Below, piece after piece: positions 23,901 through 36,229 of a DNA stretch of 64,000 bases (its first letter is position 1; every line of letters starts with the position of its first letter). The position numbers and the translations under genes are program-made. The stretch is from Patiria miniata (taxonomy: Eukaryota > Echinodermata > Asteroidea > Valvatida > Asterinidae). The stretch is from contig NW_024037059.1 of NCBI RefSeq assembly GCF_015706575.1, positions 27,414,129 through 27,478,128 of the forward strand. Direction: 5' to 3'. The notes below the pieces were generated by a model. That model did no database searches and was not told the origin of the DNA. It saw nothing but the letters and a program-made list of their open reading frames with translations.

Positions 23901-26900
23901 ATATTCAACAAATCAAATTAATATGTCTGTTAAAGTGTTTGGCTTGTGAAATATTTTAAAGAAAAAACTCAAAACACTCATTGCCACTCGACTGTAACCT
24001 TTTTTAACTTGTGGATGGCATATTTTGCACTTACCATGTTTTCTCGAGTTCAGATATTGTTTTCTCCGAGGATGACATCAGTTTGTTGTACTGGAGATCA
24101 TGTTTGTGGATTGCAGATTGTAGTTCCAACTAAACTCAGAAGAAGTGGTAAAAATGAGATGCAGAAAATTTAGATTGGAAATCAATTTTTTCCAGTTTTA
24201 GAAAATACTTTGTACCAGTTTTTTAAGCGATTTTAGAAATATTTGAAAAGCAAAGAAATAAACTATTCAATCTAACTCGAAGCTTAACATCCTAATTTAA
24301 ACCGTTCATTCATTAACACTATTTAAAAGCTTTAAATACTTTGACAATCAACCATTACAACTGATTTTTGTCTAGCTAAAACTAAAACACAACCAGCTTT
24401 GTCACTACATAAACTGTCTAAAATCAACCACTTAGGCTATCACTTGAGATCTAACAGGATATTTGCATAACTAAAACTTTTGACCAATCAGAAACAGTGT
24501 GTCATTCATGTATGTTTTATCAACTAATCAGATTTCAGTTAAGATACATAGTCCCTACCTGCAGTTCTTGAACCTGGCTAGTCAGCTCCACGATTTGATT
24601 CTTCTGACAACGTGCCGTGTCCCTCAGAGCATACACCTCAGTGGACAGGGTCGTGACCTTTAACCCTTCCTCCTTGACCTCTATCTTCATCGATGCCAAG
24701 CTCGTTGTTGCTTCAGTTAAACATTCTTGACACTCACTCTGTGATGAAATGAAAAGTAAATTTCATTCGCTAACCCTTCCTTTGTACTTCATGTATTCAA
24801 AATATTCGGTGAGTGGTTTTAACTGTTCAGCCTTGTAAAGATGCCGGATTGGGGAAATGAATAAATACAGACAAATTTATATAGTAGTAGTGGTAGTAGT
24901 AGACATGTTCAAGCCTTTCAGCAGGTGTTTTATGTGTTTTGAGGCCAATTTATGATGAACTTTCTTTGGTATTTTTCAGAAATATTTGCTGTTTGTGGTT
25001 CATTAAATCACTTTTTCAGTATGATTTCTGAGAAGACAAGAGGTTTCGAGGCACCACTATATGTCCTAGGATCTCTATCCATGCAATACCTTGATCTTTG
25101 TCTCTTCCTCCAATTGCTGTGTGAGGTTGTCTGCTTTGCAGAGCGCCCTCTGTAGCTGATCTTGGTCCAGTTTGCTCTGTTCTTCCAATGCGTTGCAGGT
25201 TTCGCGCAGTTTGTGCTTGTCCTGTATGAGATGCAGTTTGCTGTCCAAGGCTGCCTTCAACTGCTGCTGTATGTTGGCTAGATTCTTGGTTGCCTGATAA
25301 ACGGCCACAATTATTATATTAATTTAATCTCATTTTTCATATTTAAAGTTAAGATACACAGCACTACATTTGGGGAGTGTGGCCAAGTGTTTAGGGTTCG
25401 TGACTCATGATCAGAGGGTCAGGGGTTCGAATCCAGCTACTGGTCATATGTTGTGTCCTTGGGCAAGCCACTGCACCCCACTTGCCTCTCTCCACCCAGG
25501 AGTATAAATGGTTACCGGCATTAGCTGGGGAGTAACCTGCGATGGACTGGCATCCCATCCAGGGGGAATAGAAATATTCTCAGTGGAACGCCATGGCACT
25601 GAAACCGGAGATAAAATACCAGCCTGATGGGCCACATTGGCTTGTGACAGACTTTACTACGACTTTACTCTTATAAAATACTTTTTTGTTGTGTGTATAA
25701 TATGATTTTGTCATCAAAATATCAAAGCACAAGAGAAAATGACCCTAAAGCAAAGATTTGTAACTCAAAACACATCACACACACCAGGCAAGATCATCTC
25801 ATGCATATTCATGATTAAGTTCTCACCTCTGTGAGCTTATTGGTCAGGACATCCCTCTCCTCTTCCAGACCCCTGAGGGTGCTCTCTGACCCCACCTTCT
25901 GCTTCTTCAGCTTCTTGGTGAGTGCAGTCTGCCCAGCGAGGGCGCTGTTCAGCTCCTCCTGTGTGGTGTCTAAATCCGCTTCTTGCTGTTGTCTCAGAGC
26001 TGTTAATTCTTGGAGGGTTGACTGGGATGTGGCTAAGTCAGATTGTAGTTGAGCAACGTGGGATTGCAACTGCTCACAACAACTACAGGAAATGAAATTA
26101 ACACTCACTTTTCCAACAGCTTGATTTAAAAATTAACTGTGTTATTTTCCGTGCAAATATGTCAAGAAATATGTAAAATAACTCTTTCTGCAAACCTTTG
26201 ATTCATATTAAAATAACTCTTAGCCGTTGTAAAATTTGATGAAGAATTTTGAAGTATGCGGTAAAATAGCTCAAGTATTCGTTAACCAAAACTGGTTGAG
26301 GATCATCAGTTGGTAAAATGCTGCAATGGCTGTTAAGAAATGTTTGATTTTTAAGTCCTTTCCAGTTCAAATTTTGTTTATTGTCTATTTTTCTAAAGAG
26401 CCCTATTTATTGTAGAGAGCCTCTTTGAAGATTTAGAAAAACATTCCATTGTCACCTTTTTGCTGTTCGCAGATCCGCCAATGTCTGATCGTACTCTTTC
26501 AGTTTTTCTTCCAAGCTTTTGATCTTTTCGTTCCGTTCATTCCATTCGCCGGTCACAGTCTCCAATCTCCTGGCCAGGTCTGAATTCAAGATGGCCTTCT
26601 CGGTCAGCTTGGCGTTGGCTTCAAGCTCCCGGGTTGCCATAGTAACGGAGGTCTGGCGCTCCAAGCCCTGCAATGCCTCGGACGTCTTTTTCAATTCCTC
26701 AGAAACCCTCACGTATTCTGATGAGATATATTTTGGAATTTGAATTAAGTGGTGAGGCAGATTTTAAAGGCTGGTGATTAAGATAACCACATTTCTATAA
26801 AAATGAATAAATTCCCATTGTGGTTCCGGCAGCAATATGAACTTACACCTATTCCAGATCGGCTTTAACAGAGTTGTGCCAAACCAATACGTATTTAGAG

Positions 26901-29900
26901 CAACTCAAGTCATCATGAAGACATTTTGGGTTTAGACAGGAAATCTTGATTTACTAATTTTACCATCAACTAGGCTCTGCAGTTATGACTGCAACAGTCA
27001 ATCTTTCTGTCTAGTCACTCCTAGCTGTTTGAAGTGTTAAACTTAAATCTCAACTTCAGTATAATTAGTTCTATGTCTCTAGAACACAAGTTGTGAAACG
27101 GGTGTTACACTCACCCTCTCTGTATTTGTCTCGCTCTGATTGGATGACAGCCACCTGTCTCTGAGCCTCAGCACACTTCTGAATGGTCAGTTGGTAATCT
27201 CGCTGGAGCGTTGTCAGCTGGTGTTGCATCTGGGATACCTGCTCCTCTGACTTGTCAAACTTGACCTGGATCAAGAAATGATGAGAGAAACATACAGTGA
27301 CATTACTTGTGAACGGAGCCCCCCCCCCCCCACTCCCTTCCCCCCCCCCCCACCAGTAATTGAGGCCCCCTATTTTTAAATCATGGCCATTCATCTACAG
27401 GGTTAGAGATCAGATGGTAAAGTACTGCAATGTCTGCCAAGAAATGTTGGCTTCATGTGTAAGGACTCACTTGTATGGTCTCTCTGGCTTGTTTCTCGTA
27501 CTCCAGGGAAGTGGATGCTGCCACCAGCTGTCTCCTGAACTTCTCAGCTTCATGCTGGGATTGGCTCAGGTCAGAGGTCAAATGGCCTCGGACTTGGCTC
27601 ACCTCCAACAACTGTAGGATGAGAATTGCAATCAAAGATGTGGTCTAGTCTTTAAACAAGTTTAATAGATGTTGCAAAACTATGTTGATTACCTAATTGA
27701 CAGTTGGCAAATTTGTGTCACTGACCCGGTTCGCCTCTACCCCCTCCCCCCCCCACCCACACAACTACTCCCCCCCCCCACTCACCTCCCCCCCCCCCAC
27801 ACATTCAAATTGGTGTGGTGATTCTCGTGAAACCAATTAAAATTTGAAATGTAAGAAAAGTCGCAGTGTATCTCCATGGATTGAACAATAATTTAGCAGA
27901 CTGTCTAGCAGACAAACGCAATGTTCACAATTGCAAAAGAAATGTATTTTTTTTTTATTTTTAGAATCTACACTACCTAAAGCTTATATTGACTCTTCCC
28001 CCCCCCCCCCCCCATATCACTTCATACCTTTGACAAAAAGAATCTCAGCTTACCGATTCAGTCATTTTCTGGACGCGTTCTTCCTGCGATCGTTTTTCTT
28101 CCTCCAGTTTTTGCTGGGCCATCTCCTGTTTCTTCTGTCCTTCTTGCAAAGCTTCACGCTCCTTGGATAGCTCCGTTCTCACATTCAAGCATGCTGACTG
28201 CAACGAGTACAACCATTCAAGAATCAATGACTTACTAGCTGCAAGTTTGATATATCTGTTCTGATGTAGAAGGTGTTTTTGCACAAATACAAGAAATTAT
28301 GGATAAAACATTTTAAGTGTAATTGCAAATGAATATTGATTGATGTGATTGACTAGTTATTGGCTTGTGATTGACCTGTAATTGACTTGTGATTGGTTTG
28401 TGATTGGCATATGATTGCCTTATGTTTGACTTGTAATTGACTTGTGATTGTATTGTGATTGGTTTGTGATTGGCATATGATTGCCTTATGTTTGACTTGT
28501 AATTGACTTGTGATTGTATTGTGATTGACTTGTGATCGACTTGTGATGGACTTGTGACGGACTTGTGATTGACTTGTGACTGACTTGTAAATGACTTGTG
28601 ATTGCTTTGTGATTGACTTGTGATTGACTTGTGATTGACTTGTGATGGACTTGTAATTGAATTGTGATTGAATTGTGATTTGACTTGTGATTGAATTGTG
28701 ATTTGACTTGTAATTGACTTAATGTATTGACCTAACGTGTTAGAATAGCGTTAAAATCGCGTCAACCTAGCTTGTGAAATATTGCCCAATTACATGATAT
28801 ACAAATGGACGTAGAACGCGCAAAATCTGAGACAAACAAAACTTAGTGTACAAAAACTCCATAAGGGTGTCTAAGGGGCGTGGCTAACTCGCAAACGGCG
28901 ATAGGTCAATTGTGATTGACTTGTGATTGAATTGTGATTGAGTTGTGATTGAATTGTGATTGAGTTGTGATTGAATTGTGATTGGCTTGTGATTGACTCG
29001 TGATTGCGTTATGATTGACTTGTGATTGATTTGTGATTTGACTTGCAATTGACTTGGGATTGACTTGTTACGTATTGACTACAACTCTTATGACTTAGTC
29101 TGGGACAAGATCAGAATCTACCTCATCACTAGCCAGCCTTGCATTCCTGAGTTGGTAGGATTTCTGTCGTTCAGTCTCCAGCTCCTCAGCGAGGGTCATA
29201 TGCCTAGCAAACTGCTCACGAATCTCCTCCATTGCGTTGGTACTGATTGGCTGATCACAGTTTATGGATGGATCGTCATGAGAACAACCAGCATGCATAC
29301 CATCTGTAGCATTGGTCTGTAAATAAATGAATATGAATAAGGGAATAAATGTGTGCTCCGGAGGTTTTTATCACTCGTTTAATACCGCTTAGAGTCTGGG
29401 TGCTGATAATTACCCGAGCCGGAGGCGAGGGTAATTATCAGCACCCAGACTCTAAGCGGTATTAAACAGAGTGATAAATACCGACCGAGCACATATTTAT
29501 TCCCATTCATAAATACCTTATCCGTAAAAAAAATCAAATAATTCGTTCAAAAAATCCCGATTTTGTTCAACAAGTTCACTTCATGCTTTTTGAAACATCC
29601 CTCTAGCAAAATAATGGAGTGTTCAGCTGGCGAGTAAGATGTAAACAACCCTTTTATGGAGATTGACGCGCGCGTAGCATGTTCTGTGCGATGTCACGCA
29701 GAACGCACCTGGGGCGTTGCGTTTTGAATTTAGAACTATAAAATTCTGTCTCGCTTGTAGTATTGCGCATGCCTACGTGAGGATTGTGAACGTTCAACCA
29801 ATGAAACGGTAAGAGGCACTGGATTTTTAGGAGTCCACATTTTATTGTGGCACTGTAAAAGTGTTTAAGACCAGCCAGCCATGTCTTTATCATCCGTTTA

Positions 29901-32900
29901 AGACCGGCCACGTGATGGGCTCTCGACCAATAGGAATAGCTAAACTGTCTGAGGTATTTATGAATACAGCTTATGAATACTACTTTGAATATATGCTGCG
30001 ACCTCTTGTAGTGAAAAATCATATAATGAGAATATTAGTTTCTAACTGGGGAACCCACAGCTGCTGCATAAGTGTACTTTAAATTCTGAATTGGTCTCAA
30101 GATTCTTGGTCTCTGAGCACAGTGACATCTTCTGTGACCACTTAGCCAGAAATATTCTCCCAGCGAGATTATAAGGTACATGTATAGGCTCAGTGCAATG
30201 AATTACAGGTCTGGTTGGCAGGGGTAGTAATCGCCATTTAGGCATCATATTGCCAAATCTCTTAAAGTGGGCTCAGGCCAATGAGTGACTGATTCTCACC
30301 CCATTAGATGAGCTATTTTGTAGTTGTTCAAGTTCTGTTGTCTTAGAAGCAAGCTGAGAGGCAATGTCATGTTGTTGTTCCCATAATTCATTGCAGGTTG
30401 TCTTGGCAATTTTAAGCTGCTCCTCCAGCGAAATGACCTAGATTTAAAATAAAAAATGAGAGAGATTGTTTAGTCATATCAATTGTTACTTATGCGTTTC
30501 TCTCATAAGTCATGGGTTCTAAAAAAAATTGTATTCAAATTTTGAACCAGTTATATCAGGTTAGTTAATACAATAATTATTCTCTAAAAGTCAATCACAA
30601 ATCCATCACAAGTCAAAGCACAAGTTAAATCACAAGTCAAATCACAAGTCAATTACAAGTCAAACGACAAATTTTAAAAAAAATCAGTCACACATGAGGT
30701 CACAAGTATTGGAACCGGGGATAAATAATTACGAAGTCGAAGCTAAGAGATGCCTTTGTCAATGTTCAGTGGAATAGCCTGTCACTTCACTTAACTGAAC
30801 GACTTGAGATTGACTTGTGATGACTTCTGATATTCATTAGAAATTATTTTTTTAGCACAACTGAATTTCTCGGACCTTTTGCTGGCATTTGAGGTTCTCT
30901 TCATGCTCTTTGAGAGTTCTGTGAAGCTGCTCCGACAGTCGGCTGATGCGACCCTCTAGCTCACTGTGGATTTTCTGAGATGTTGCATTCTCTCTGTCGC
31001 ACTCTGCCATCTGCACAGTTTGAAGGAACACATTTTTAGAAACTTGGGGTTCTTTGCTACAAGTGCAAAGCATGGTGTTAGATTCACTTTAATATTATAA
31101 TTCTGTGGTCTATTGAGAAACTCCTCTTAATGGATATCTCATGTTAATAAACTAAAAGAGAAAACTTTATGAACCACAAATTTAATTTCAATCTTTTTGG
31201 TCCTCTGAATGTGTGCATTATGTTTTGAGACTTGTTTTTAAAATTAACCAGACAAGGAGTAAAGAAAAATGTTTTTAAATTGATGCTACTCATCCCATTT
31301 TCCTCTATGGTTTTGTGAGAAAATGGGAAAAAAAGGGAAAAAAAGACTGCCTCCTAGCTAAGTCCAGCCGTCCCCATCCCCTTCCAAATTGGTTCTGGCC
31401 CCAATCTCTCACCTTTGCTGTGAGTGCCTGGATCAACTGATCTTGTTTCCTCTCCTTAAGTCTCCCAGACTCTGCCTCCTCAGTCCTCCTCCGACACTCG
31501 TCTTCCACCTGACACAGAGTGTCCATCTTAGCTTCACATCGTTGTCTGGATTGCTCCAACTCTCGGCGTAGTTGGGACGTCATCATCTGCCAACGAGTGG
31601 CTTGCAAGTCCTGTGAGTGCAACTTGCTCTTCAGTTGCTCTGAAATTAGGGACGTAAAATTAAGAATATGGAAGATTCTTCCAGTATACATTCCCATTTG
31701 TCAATGTGAAACAAGTCAAGGCCATGTGTAAATAAAGCCTTGAATATACACAAAATATTCCATTCGAAGTTATTATAAATTGTTCATCAATTAGCATACC
31801 GAGCAAAGTGAAGCAAAGCTCGTCCCGCTCTGTCGCTCTGCCAGGGGTATCCTCTTGACCTATGACCTCCAGGTCAAAGGTCAGTGCCCCCTCCTCCATT
31901 GGCTTGCCGAGTAAACCTTGTAGGCCAGCTGTCAAACACTGGAGTTTGCCTCGCATCGACTGATACTGCTGGGATATTTCCTTTACGAAACAAAATCAAT
32001 TCCAAATTTGATTTGTAATATTGTTGACATTCATTATGATGTGTAGCCAAGATACAAATGCATCGCGATGTTTACCTGGACTTGTTCCTGAGCAAGCTTC
32101 TTTGCCATGATAGCATCTTCCCTAGCAATGTAGAGATGGAGGAGTGCCCCCTCCAGTCCCTCCTGGCTTAGCCACGCCCCCTCTGGCCCACCTTCTTGCT
32201 CTATTTGATGTAGGATGTGTAGTAATAACTTGGAATTCTGCTAAATAAAAGGGGGAACACTTATTAAAACATTAAATCACCAAATTCATTGTAACTTTCA
32301 GAACCATAGAAGACTTGTGTAACAACTTTTCTTACATTAATAGGTCTTGTTCAAATGACGTCATTTCCTACAGACCATCCATGTACATCCGCATTTGTGC
32401 CTCAACTTGCATAACGCGCATCGGCTGCGTCGTATTTCGAACACATTTCGAGCAACAAGAACGCGTGTTTGGAACATTTTCAACTCTGCGCAATGCGCGC
32501 TTGATTGCATGAAATACGCAGTTGCACTTCTCCTACAGAAATGGCCGTCATTGAACGAGCCCTATATGCTTTTCTTTAAAAAAAAAAATATCAAGTGTCA
32601 AACAGAAAAATCTATTTGAATCTATCGCACACTATACTTTGTTTTCATTTTATAGATTATAATTAGGTCCCAAAACACAAAATTAAAGGCAGGAAAATTC
32701 ATAAATTCACTAATCACTTCAAACAAATGGTGACACAATACTACACTATTTTTTGTGGACAGTATACATTTTTATGCTGTTTTATTTTGGACTTTTATAT
32801 CAGCTTTTTTAATAGAAGGTAAGAATTCCTTAATAGTGTGCCATTGAGGCATACAGTGTGCGTATGGAAAGGCATTACTTTGTAGTTGAATTCAAATGAA

Positions 32901-33960
32901 TTTGAATTATATTCACTCTGACCTTTTGACCTCGTAGCATTGGCTTGGTTCTCTCCATCTGCAATTGTCTAACCATCTTCCAGGCGGTATCAATCTCTTT
33001 GGCCGCCTCATCGTTGTCATTCATCTTCTGTGTCAGCTGTCTCTCAGTCATTTCCAGAGCTGCTCTCGTCTCTTCCAGCTCAGACTAATGAAGGCAACAT
33101 CCCATAATTAAGTGAAATGGACCATTAAAGATTTGGCCATATTTTAAGCCTTTGGTGTGTCTACATTTCTCTCAATGCTTGTGACCAAGTTTGGGCTACC
33201 ATATCCGACCCAAAGTCGCTATTTAATTAGCAATACATACTGTTTGATTGTCAGACAGGAACGGTCCATTTCATTCCGACATTGTGGACACTTACCGACC
33301 ATTTTTCACTGAATATTTGTCTGAACAAAAACAGATATGATCTGTCAAAATTTGAACTGTAAGTGCATTCCAAGTACGGTACATGTGACACCTCAAGACA
33401 AATTGTGTTCATCCACTTAATTTATCAGAGCAGGCATTCAACATTACAGTCGTCCTGATTAAGATAACAGCTGTAGTTACCTGTAAATTGTTCAGAATTT
33501 CCAGCTGGTTTGATGAGGATACGCTGAGCTCCATACCAGATGATCCCTCACTTTTCTTGTCTTTCGTCCCTCCCTCGCATTGCACCTTGGAATCATCCTG
33601 ATCAAACTGTCCTTGCATTGGACTCAGTTTGGCAGTGGAATCTTCCATTCCAAGGAGGGGGACGGTAGAGCCACTGGGTTGCGATGAAGGGACAAGGATA
33701 TTGGGTAGATCCATCATCACGGCACCCCCGAAAGGCAAATCACCTAGAGAGTGCGATGAGCTGGATGCTTCCACCACCAAGGAGGTGTGGTCTGTGTCAT
33801 CTCTTGGGGAGGAGGTCCCCGTGCAATACCAGTGCTCAAAGGTCGGGAGGTCGTCATCTCCATCGGTCGTTGTGGACGTCGAAGACGCCATGTCCTCGGA
33901 GCTACTGTTGTTCGTAGCAGCGCACAGCTTCACAATGCAGGGATCTCCGTGGTTACTCAT
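20730..33960 (-). CDS. Large coiled-coil protein of unknown identity (22 coding exons, about 1,309 residues)
   Basis: Twenty-two exons close exactly in frame. Right ends to left ends: 33960-33481, 33084-32923, 32237-32076, 31980-31800, 31639-31413, 31010-30876, 30437-30300, 29316-29122, 28197-28054, 27611-27471, 27265-27115, 26717-26456, 26082-25827, 25293-25090, 24738-24559, 24129-24035, 23555-23481, 23003-22851, 22433-22332, 22127-22025, 21596-21451 and 20967-20730. They sum to 3,930 bases. The first 160 residues are Ser/Asp-rich and look unstructured; residues 160 to about 1,230 are Glu/Gln/Lys/Leu heptads; the last 80 are polar and basic. There is no motor, membrane or enzyme motif. Size and layout resemble centrosome, spindle or Golgi scaffold proteins (an SPAG5/astrin-like protein is one possibility), but no diagnostic motif was recognised. 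The model is strong; the name is open. Confidence 0.8.
23090..23390 (+). repeat. Tandem repeat of about 33 bp in an intron
   Basis: Roughly eight imperfect units of TTGACTGCTTCAAGCAGTGA / TAGTTTACAAATA type. Two flavours alternate: one with the palindrome TGCTTCAAGCA and one with CTTCAAGGGGTGA. It lies in the coiled-coil gene intron between exons 23555-23481 and 23003-22851. Confidence 0.85.
25372..25660 (+). mobile_element. tRNA-derived SINE in an intron
   Basis: The head carries an A-box-like GTGTGGCCAAGTGTTTAGGG and B-box GGTTCGAATCC. The body shares CCTTGGGCAAGCCACTGC and CCACCCAGGAGTATAAATGG with the SINE at 13.8 kb, so both belong to one family. It runs antisense to the coiled-coil gene. 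Confidence 0.75.
27300..28012. repeat. Poly-C tracts in introns
   Basis: Long C runs occur at about 27319-27352, 27742-27802 and 27998-28013 on the plus strand. They are simple sequence and a likely source of assembly or read-length error. They do not overlap the exons. Confidence 0.8.
28330..29070 (+). repeat. 11-bp minisatellite (ATTGACTTGTG)n, two blocks
   Basis: Dozens of degenerate copies of ATTGACTTGTG fill 28330-28735 and 28905-29070, separated by about 165 bp of unrelated sequence. Variants include ATTGGTTTGTG and ATTGAATTGTG, plus a larger duplicated block (28380-28450 resembles 28450-28520). It lies in the coiled-coil gene intron 28198-29121. Confidence 0.9.
29337..29965 (-). mobile_element. 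Composite foldback element, copy 2 (inverted)
   Basis: Inverted copy of the unit at 17750-18363: first the hairpin (29345-29510, arms CTTAGAGTCTGGGTGCTGAT and inverse), then the CpG-rich body ending at GGTATTTATGAAT (29953-29965). The two copies are clearly alignable over their full length with moderate divergence. It lies in the coiled-coil gene intron 29317-30299. Confidence 0.8.
30585..30685 (-). repeat. Short (CACAAGTCAAT)n block
   Basis: About eight degenerate units of AATCACAAGTC, the complement of the 11-bp unit at 28.3-29.1 kb. It lies in the coiled-coil gene intron 30438-30875. Confidence 0.75.
33481..33960 (-). CDS. Coiled-coil gene, start-codon exon (unstructured N-terminus)
   Basis: Start ATG at 33960-33958 (context CTACAATGAG). 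The 160 codons contain Ser/Thr/Asp-rich runs (ASSTSTTTDGDDDLPTFEHW) and proline-flanked segments. The exon ends in phase 0 at a GTAACT donor. A plausible acceptor (TTCTAG) lies just upstream at about 33977-33975, implying that 5' untranslated sequence is spliced on from further right. The short motif LPTFEHWYCTG is the most distinctive ordered-looking part and would be the best query for naming the family. Confidence 0.82.
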
Positions 33961-35150
33961 TGTAGATTGTCCTCCTAGAACATCTTAATTGATGAAGAGT
34001 TTGTCTTGTACCTTTGAAAACACAACATTTCAAATACTGCGGAGATTAGGGTTAAAGAGCTAAAACATTAATTCACATTGTATACGTGATTAAAAGTCAT
34101 TTCATTACTATACAGATATAGGCCTAAGTTAGGCACCCTAACTTAACTTAATTGAAATATAAATGATTCATAAAACGGACGATGCTGACTCAAACTTTCA
34201 ATGTGTTTCTTCAACATGTAGGCTAGATAGATTGTTTGTAGGGCCTACTTTGGCTTTTAATCATGCCAGCATAGGCTTATTAGGCGAAGTAAAAAAAAAA
34301 CATGTTTAGCGTCCCCGCCCGCTTCCTTTTTAGAGGCCGCCTCCTTTTTTTTTTCTTTTTTTCTTTTTTTTTTTTAACAAAAATTGATAAATTTTAACGA
34401 TCTCTGCGCAGAAGAGATGTTCGGTTCTGCATAGTTACATCATTTTGGTCTCATTTTCTGTTGCATCTTGCCCATAAGAAGCCAATATGTCATTTCCTGA
34501 GTCCAAGTGGCGGCCATTTTGAAAAAAGCTGGTAACCATCTTGAAAAATAGCCGCGTTGTCTTGAAAAATGTGTCGGGCGGCCATTTTGAAAAGAAAAAA
34601 AAAAAAAAAAAAAAGGGCTTCCTCCTTCCTTTTTGTCAAAGAGGCAGGACGCTAAACATGTTTTTTTTTTTATTTTGCCTTATACGGGGGTGAAGTTGTC
34701 AGTCATATATTCTGACATGTCTGAAATTTTCTGTCTACCATAGTTTTTGAATAAATACACATGCTCGTATACACATTTTATACCGAAACTGAATATTATC
34801 TTCATCTTCGTTAAAGTTAAACGTTTGTCAGCAATACAAATCCAGTAAATCCAAGAGTCAAGATAGGCCTAGCTAGGCCTACATCGCGCTAGCCTAGGCG
34901 GGCAGGCCAAACTTTTAGTTTTACCTTGACTTGTTGCAAAACTGACATCCATTCTTGGCAAAATTTCAATTCATAAATGTTACGAAGCAAAACTATCCAG
35001 GTTCAAAAAATAATAACAATTTTATTCACACATTTAGCATATTATAGCAAAGTCAAATTTGGTCGAAATTAATCCATTTACCTTCCACGACGCTGTTTCT
35101 TACTCAGTTCGATTCAAATTTCCACGGGATCGATCCGATCCGACCAGCTG
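33961..35150 (-). promoter_or_regulatory. Likely non-coding first exon, 5' intron and promoter side of the coiled-coil gene
   Basis: An acceptor (TTCTAG) at about 33980-33975 sits 14 bases before the start codon. A good donor (GGAAG|GTAAAT) lies at 35082-35081 at the end of a GC-richer stretch (35082 to about 35150). Together they suggest a non-coding exon 1 near 35.1 kb and a 5' intron of about 1.1 kb that contains a MITE. The transcription start is not resolved. Confidence 0.5.
34283..34685. mobile_element. MITE with AAACATGTTTAGCGTCC ends
   Basis: Terminal inverted repeats of about 33 bp: AGGCGAAGT, an A run, then CATGTTTAGCGTCC on the left, and the complement on the right (34650-34684). 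The inside has polypyrimidine/polypurine tracts and repeats of CGGCCATTTTGAAAA type. It lies in the inferred 5' intron of the coiled-coil gene. Confidence 0.75.
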
Positions 35151-36229
35151 TACTGTGTAAACTTTATGAAGCGCCACCTTTTGTCAGTAGTTTGTTCACT
35201 TAGAAAACTTTTGACCAATCAGAACGTTTCATCGTATTCGCTTCATGAGGGCGCAGTTCTATCTTACGCGTTATGTGGACGGAGCTTCGCGCGATCTGAG
35301 TGCGATCAGTTTTTTTTATTCAAAACCCAATATTATTGTAATTGTTGAAAAGTGATGAAATTCAACTGGGAATGCGGATGTCTTTGCTGGATAATGATGG
35401 AAAGAATAGTGCCTTGCACCTATTCTCCTCTTTAAAAGTTTAAAATTAATATTATAAGGAATATCGGTTTCATGTTTCCTGATATTACAAAAGAAGCTAC
35501 ATCTGAAGCCCCCCCCCCCCATTTGAATCAAGACTGAAACATTCTTATGTCTAATTTTGTGTTTTGAATATGACTCTTTTCCCTGCAATATTGAGGGTAA
35601 TTTGTGTCTGTTTTCCTTTGCAAGTTTTCGTTCATTCATGGATGTCGGAAAACGTCCATGTTTCATTGTATTAAATTTGTATTCATCAGCTGCATTTTGT
35701 GATCAATATATTAAAATGGACATAAATTGGGAGCAGAGTATGCAAATTACGTGATATTTTCACATTTACTAGTCAATAACATGTACTTTATTCCTATCAT
35801 ATTTTTTTTATGAAATGGAGAGAGCCACATATTTTATTTGAAATATTTTTTTCTAATTTGGTTAATTTCTTTATGACTCGTGCACCCTGTAGATGCAAAC
35901 AAATAAAAGCATGGTTTCCATGACAGCAACCGGCGCAATTATAGCCATACTCATTATACAAATGGATTAGGAGATGAAAATAGTCTGAGTAACAAAACGT
36001 GAGGTATTAAGCTTGGGTCCTCTCTCAGTCTCCACGCGGTTACTATGGTAACAGACAGACGACGGTCGTATAACTTCCACTGATACTTATGCAATGACAT
36101 GTCTACAAATTATGACGCTTACTACTGGCATCAAAATATCGACGCAATAATAACTGCCGTTATACTTTGTAGTCATAGAGGAAATTATCAATCATTCGAC
36201 TCAGAACTGGTTCATTCCTGAAAGAAAAT
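35151..36229. other. Intergenic region left of the lectin cluster
   Basis: Divergent spacer between the coiled-coil gene 5' end and the first lectin gene. It holds a short C-run (35510-35520) and AT-rich DNA; the last about 200 bp should include the promoter of lectin gene 1. No gene or repeat was recognised. A minus-strand open frame at 35.3-35.7 kb looks random. Confidence 0.4.

Noticed and set aside
28330-29070. Regular short repeats considered as a CRISPR array
   Set aside because: Units are contiguous and degenerate with no constant-length unique spacers, and the DNA is animal, with introns.
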